NCBI RefSeq assembly: GCF_017876515.1
Contig: NZ_JAGIOC010000001.1
Location: forward strand, 3,534,001 to 3,598,000
DNA from: Brachybacterium fresconis
GTDB lineage: Bacteria > Actinomycetota > Actinomycetes > Actinomycetales > Dermabacteraceae
DNA: 64,000 nt
Direction: 5' to 3'
The position numbers and the translations under genes were made by a program. Shown one piece after another: positions 61,293-64,000 of the stretch (position 1 is the first letter of the stretch; every line of letters starts with the position of its first letter). Under the pieces are notes generated by a model. The model did no database searches, was not told the DNA's origin, and was given only the letters and a program-made list of their open reading frames with translations.

Positions 61293-62789
61293 ATGGGTTC
61301 ACAGCGCAGCACCACCACATCCCCGTCCAGCATTGGCCGCCGCACGGTGCTCGGTGCGTCCGGTGCCGGAGCCGTGGCCGCCGCCCTGGCCGCCTGCACC
61401 GGCGGCGGGCAGTCCGCCCAGGAGGCAGGCGGCGGGGGCGGAGGAGACGGCACCCTGCAGTGGTGGGACCAGTTCCGTCCGCTGACCGATACCTTCGAGC
61501 AGGACCTGTTCGGGCCGTTCATGGAGGAGAACCCGGAGATCACCGTCAAGCGGCGCCAGCTCGCGGCGGCGGACCTCGGACAGGCCCTGCAGATCGCCAG
61601 CCGCAGTGACCAGCTGCCGGACGTCCACTCGCTGGCCGGGCTGGACTCCTCACCTGCGGCGCTGGTCAGCGACGACTGGTTCCAGCCCATCGGCGAGTAC
61701 GCCGACTTCGAATCCAGCGAGATCGCCGACCAGCTCTACGACGGCATCCAGCGGTTCGACGACGAGCTGTACACCGTGCCCATGTTCTCCGGCAGGTGGC
61801 ACGAGAACGTTCCCTGGTTCAACACCGCCCTGATGGAGAAGGCGGGGATCGATCCGGAGGGCGAGGGACCGGCCACCTGGGACGAGCTGCGCGACGTCAC
61901 GCGCCGGGTCATGGGCGGGGCCGATACCGAGGGCATCTTCATCCCCGGTCAGGACCCGGCCTACCTCAACCAGCTCGTGACCCGCCTGGCCCAGACCGCC
62001 GGCGCTCCCGGGACCATCGACTGGGCCACCGGCGAGTACGTGCAGGATTCCCAGCCGTTCCTCGACGTCTTCGAGTTCCTGCAGTCCCTGCTCCAGGACG
62101 GCCTGATCCACCCCTCCTCGCCCTCGATGAACCCGCGCGACGCCCGGGCCCGATGGGCCGCGGGGGAGGGGGCGATCTACCCGTGGGGCGCCTGGTTCAT
62201 CGGGGGGCTCTCGGTCGAGGAGCCCGAGGCCGTCGAGCGCGGCATCTCCTGCTGGCACCTGCCCGGACCCGAGGCCGAGCGCAACCCGATCTACTCCGGA
62301 CCCTCCGGCGGGACCTTCTGGGTCTCCGCGGACGCCCGGGAGCCGGAAGCCGCCGGGCAGCTGCTGCATCGGCTGACCACCCGTGACTTCCAGATGGCGC
62401 TGGCTGCAGCGATGGATCAGCCGCCGGCGCTGCTGGACGTGATCGAGGAGGCCGACGTGCACCCCGCCTACGCCCGGTGCGTGTCCTTTTTCCAGGACGA
62501 CGTCCTGATCTCCCCTGTTCCCGAGTCCGGTACCCCGGGCGCGTGGCGGGTGGCCGCCGAGATGCGGGACATCCGCCCGGACGTCGGAGATCTGCTCCAG
62601 TCGATGCTGGCCGGCGAATCGGTCGACGTCGCCGGGGAGCTGACCCGCTTCACCGACGAGCTGAGCAAGGAGCGGGACCGCGCCATCGAGGCCGTCCAGG
62701 ACGAGACCGATGTCGACCTCGGCGCCTGGGTCTTCGAGAACTGGGATCCCAGCCGCGACTACGAGCGGACGGACTATGACGCACGCTGA
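61293..62789 (+). CDS. Sugar ABC transporter substrate-binding lipoprotein
   Basis: A 498-aa family-1 binding protein. Twin-Arg-like signal (IGRRTVLGASGAGAVAAALA) with lipobox ALAAC, then a Gly-rich linker and LQWWDQFRP. ATG 61293 is used; the long upstream frame crosses the operator and is not coding. Likely ligand: a sulfated oligosaccharide. Its end overlaps the next gene by 14 bp. Confidence 0.9.
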   Translation: MGSQRSTTTSPSSIGRRTVLGASGAGAVAAALAACTGGGQSAQEAGGGGGGDGTLQWWDQFRPLTDTFEQDLFGPFMEENPEITVKRRQLAAADLGQALQIASRSDQLPDVHSLAGLDSSPAALVSDDWFQPIGEYADFESSEIADQLYDGIQRFDDELYTVPMFSGRWHENVPWFNTALMEKAGIDPEGEGPATWDELRDVTRRVMGGADTEGIFIPGQDPAYLNQLVTRLAQTAGAPGTIDWATGEYVQDSQPFLDVFEFLQSLLQDGLIHPSSPSMNPRDARARWAAGEGAIYPWGAWFIGGLSVEEPEAVERGISCWHLPGPEAERNPIYSGPSGGTFWVSADAREPEAAGQLLHRLTTRDFQMALAAAMDQPPALLDVIEEADVHPAYARCVSFFQDDVLISPVPESGTPGAWRVAAEMRDIRPDVGDLLQSMLAGESVDVAGELTRFTDELSKERDRAIEAVQDETDVDLGAWVFENWDPSRDYERTDYDAR

Positions 62790-63777
62790 CGGCACTGTGC
62801 TCCGAGACGTGAGCGAGCCAGGACCGGACCGCGCACCCGGTGACTCCGCCACGAGCTCCCGCTCTCGCCCGTCGCTGCTGCGGCGACTGCGTCGGGACTG
62901 GTGGATCTACCTGTTCCTGCTGCCCACGATCCTCGGCTACGGGGCGTACACGGTGTACCCGCTGGTGGCCTCCTGGTGGTTCGCGCTGCTGGACTGGCCG
63001 GGATTCGCCGCCGTCGGCACCTTCACCGGACTGGACAACTTCGCGCGGCTGATGGGCGACGACCTCTTCTGGAACGCCTTCGGCAACTCCCTGATCTTCC
63101 TGGTCTGCGCGGTCCCGCTGCGGGTGGGGATCGCGCTGATCCTGGCGATTCTGCTGAATCGCCGCGCGACCCCGTTCAAGGGGTTCCTGCGGACTCTTTT
63201 CTTCCTGCCGGTGGTGACCACCGGCGCGATCATCGGCGTGGTGTTCACCCTGCTGCTGGACGCCGGCGGACCGATCAGCCTCGCGATGGTGGCCTCCGGG
63301 CTGCTGGATTCGCCCGCGAACTTCGTCGCCGACACCGGCACCTCGCTCTTCGCCGGCGTGGCCGTGTGGGTCTGGAAATGGCTGGGCATCACGATGATCT
63401 ACTGGCTGGCCGCCCTGCAGACCATCCCCGATGAGGTGCGCGAGGCCGCCATGATCGACGGCGCCGGCCCGGTGCGCGAGTTCTGGCACGTCACCCTGCC
63501 GCTGCTGATCCCGTTCCTGGTCATCATCACCTTGATCGACACCGTCGGCGCCCTGAACGTCTTCGATCTGATGTACACCATGACCGGCGGCGGACCGTCA
63601 TTCTCCTCCGAGGTGATCGAGATCTTCATCTACCGCACCGCCTTCGGAGCGACCGTGCCCCAGCTCGGCTACGCCTCCGCGGCCGCCGTGCTGTTCGGAC
63701 TGCTGACGATGGGGCTGGCCGTCGCCCAGGCCGTCGGGGTCCGGTGGGCCCGCCGCGCGACAGGAGCGATGACATGA
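62776..63777 (+). CDS. Sugar ABC transporter permease (MalF type)
   Basis: A 333-aa permease; start ATG 62776. A basic N-terminus (LLRRLRRDWW) precedes about six membrane segments. The EAA loop is REAAMIDGAGPVREFWHVTL. It overlaps the binding-protein gene by 14 bp and the next permease by four. Confidence 0.92.
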   Translation: MTHADGTVLRDVSEPGPDRAPGDSATSSRSRPSLLRRLRRDWWIYLFLLPTILGYGAYTVYPLVASWWFALLDWPGFAAVGTFTGLDNFARLMGDDLFWNAFGNSLIFLVCAVPLRVGIALILAILLNRRATPFKGFLRTLFFLPVVTTGAIIGVVFTLLLDAGGPISLAMVASGLLDSPANFVADTGTSLFAGVAVWVWKWLGITMIYWLAALQTIPDEVREAAMIDGAGPVREFWHVTLPLLIPFLVIITLIDTVGALNVFDLMYTMTGGGPSFSSEVIEIFIYRTAFGATVPQLGYASAAAVLFGLLTMGLAVAQAVGVRWARRATGAMT

Positions 63778-64000
63778 CCGCCCCCGGCTCTCTCGACCGG
63801 GCCCCCGAGACCGGCACGACCCGTCGGCCCGTCGGCGGTGGACCGCAGCGTCACGAGCTCGCGCGCGTGCGCCGGGCACGGCGCTGGCAGGCGATCCGCG
63901 CCCGGCCCGGCAACCTCCTGATCTTCCTGGGCCTGCTGATCCTGGCCGCCCTGTGGATCTACCCCTTCATCTGGCTGATCTCGGCCTCGCTGAAGACTCC
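63774..64000 (+). CDS. Sugar ABC transporter permease (MalG type), partial
   Basis: The gene starts at ATG 63774, overlapping the previous stop (ATGA), and runs off the window. The visible 75 residues are a long charged N-terminus and the first membrane segment (LLIFLGLLILAALWIYPFIW, then LISASLKT), as in MalG-type permeases. Confidence 0.88.
   Translation, partial: MTAPGSLDRAPETGTTRRPVGGGPQRHELARVRRARRWQAIRARPGNLLIFLGLLILAALWIYPFIWLISASLKT

Overview
The window is high-GC DNA with actinobacterial features: GTG/TTG starts, GTGA/ATGA stop-start overlaps, Tat/lipobox binding proteins and many one-cassette sugar transporters. It suggests a Micrococcales-type actinomycete, possibly Brachybacterium-like. 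That placement is an impression from gene style, not a phylogenetic result. I see no rRNA or tRNA gene and no CRISPR array.

Region 1 (1-13.1 kb) is an accessory island. A rightward operon (helicase tail, Rad50/SMC-like ATPase with a CxxC hook, 106-aa protein) faces a leftward pair: a GIY-YIG nuclease fused to a Schlafen-group-3-type helicase, preceded by a MazG-like pyrophosphohydrolase. The mazG-like gene lies in three pieces. An IS21-family element (5253-7832, 7-bp target duplication) and a tyrosine-recombinase transposon (7952-12728, no target duplication) have both inserted into it. Removing both restores one 106-aa reading frame, which fixes the element boundaries to about a base. The second element carries a tyrosine recombinase, an XRE regulator and a 652-aa protein with six zinc ribbons and a degenerate recombinase-like tail, plus a small secreted/membrane protein pair as apparent cargo.

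Region 2 (13.1-36.5 kb) is a series of catabolic and transport cassettes: an alpha-L-fucosidase with its ABC importer; an orphan FRG-domain gene; a complete osmoprotectant (OpuC-type) ABC transporter; a polyol/sugar operon (MFS, SDR, FAD oxidase, FGGY kinase) behind a leader terminator and a GlpP-type antiterminator gene; a GntR-controlled sialate/DapA-type lyase with ABC importer; and a Tat-exported metallophosphoesterase fused to a PQQ-like propeller.

Region 3 (37-49.7 kb) is mostly single genes: a small secreted protein and a frameshifted remnant of a paralogue, CGNR regulator, GNAT, SDRs, a membrane-anchored propeller protein, a pRiA4b ORF-3 protein, a PF09818-type ATPase, Dps, VOC, AhpD-like and enolase-superfamily proteins.

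Region 4 (49.8-64 kb) holds a PTS operon (IIA, IIB, ascorbate-type IIC, TPR-like protein, class II aldolase, P-loop kinase, PRD regulator), an Nramp-related transporter lacking the usual metal-binding motifs, and a LacI-controlled sulfatase/ABC importer locus with a perfect 12-bp operator palindrome. Fucosidase, sialate-type lyase, sulfatase and several sugar importers together suggest an organism that feeds on decorated glycans.
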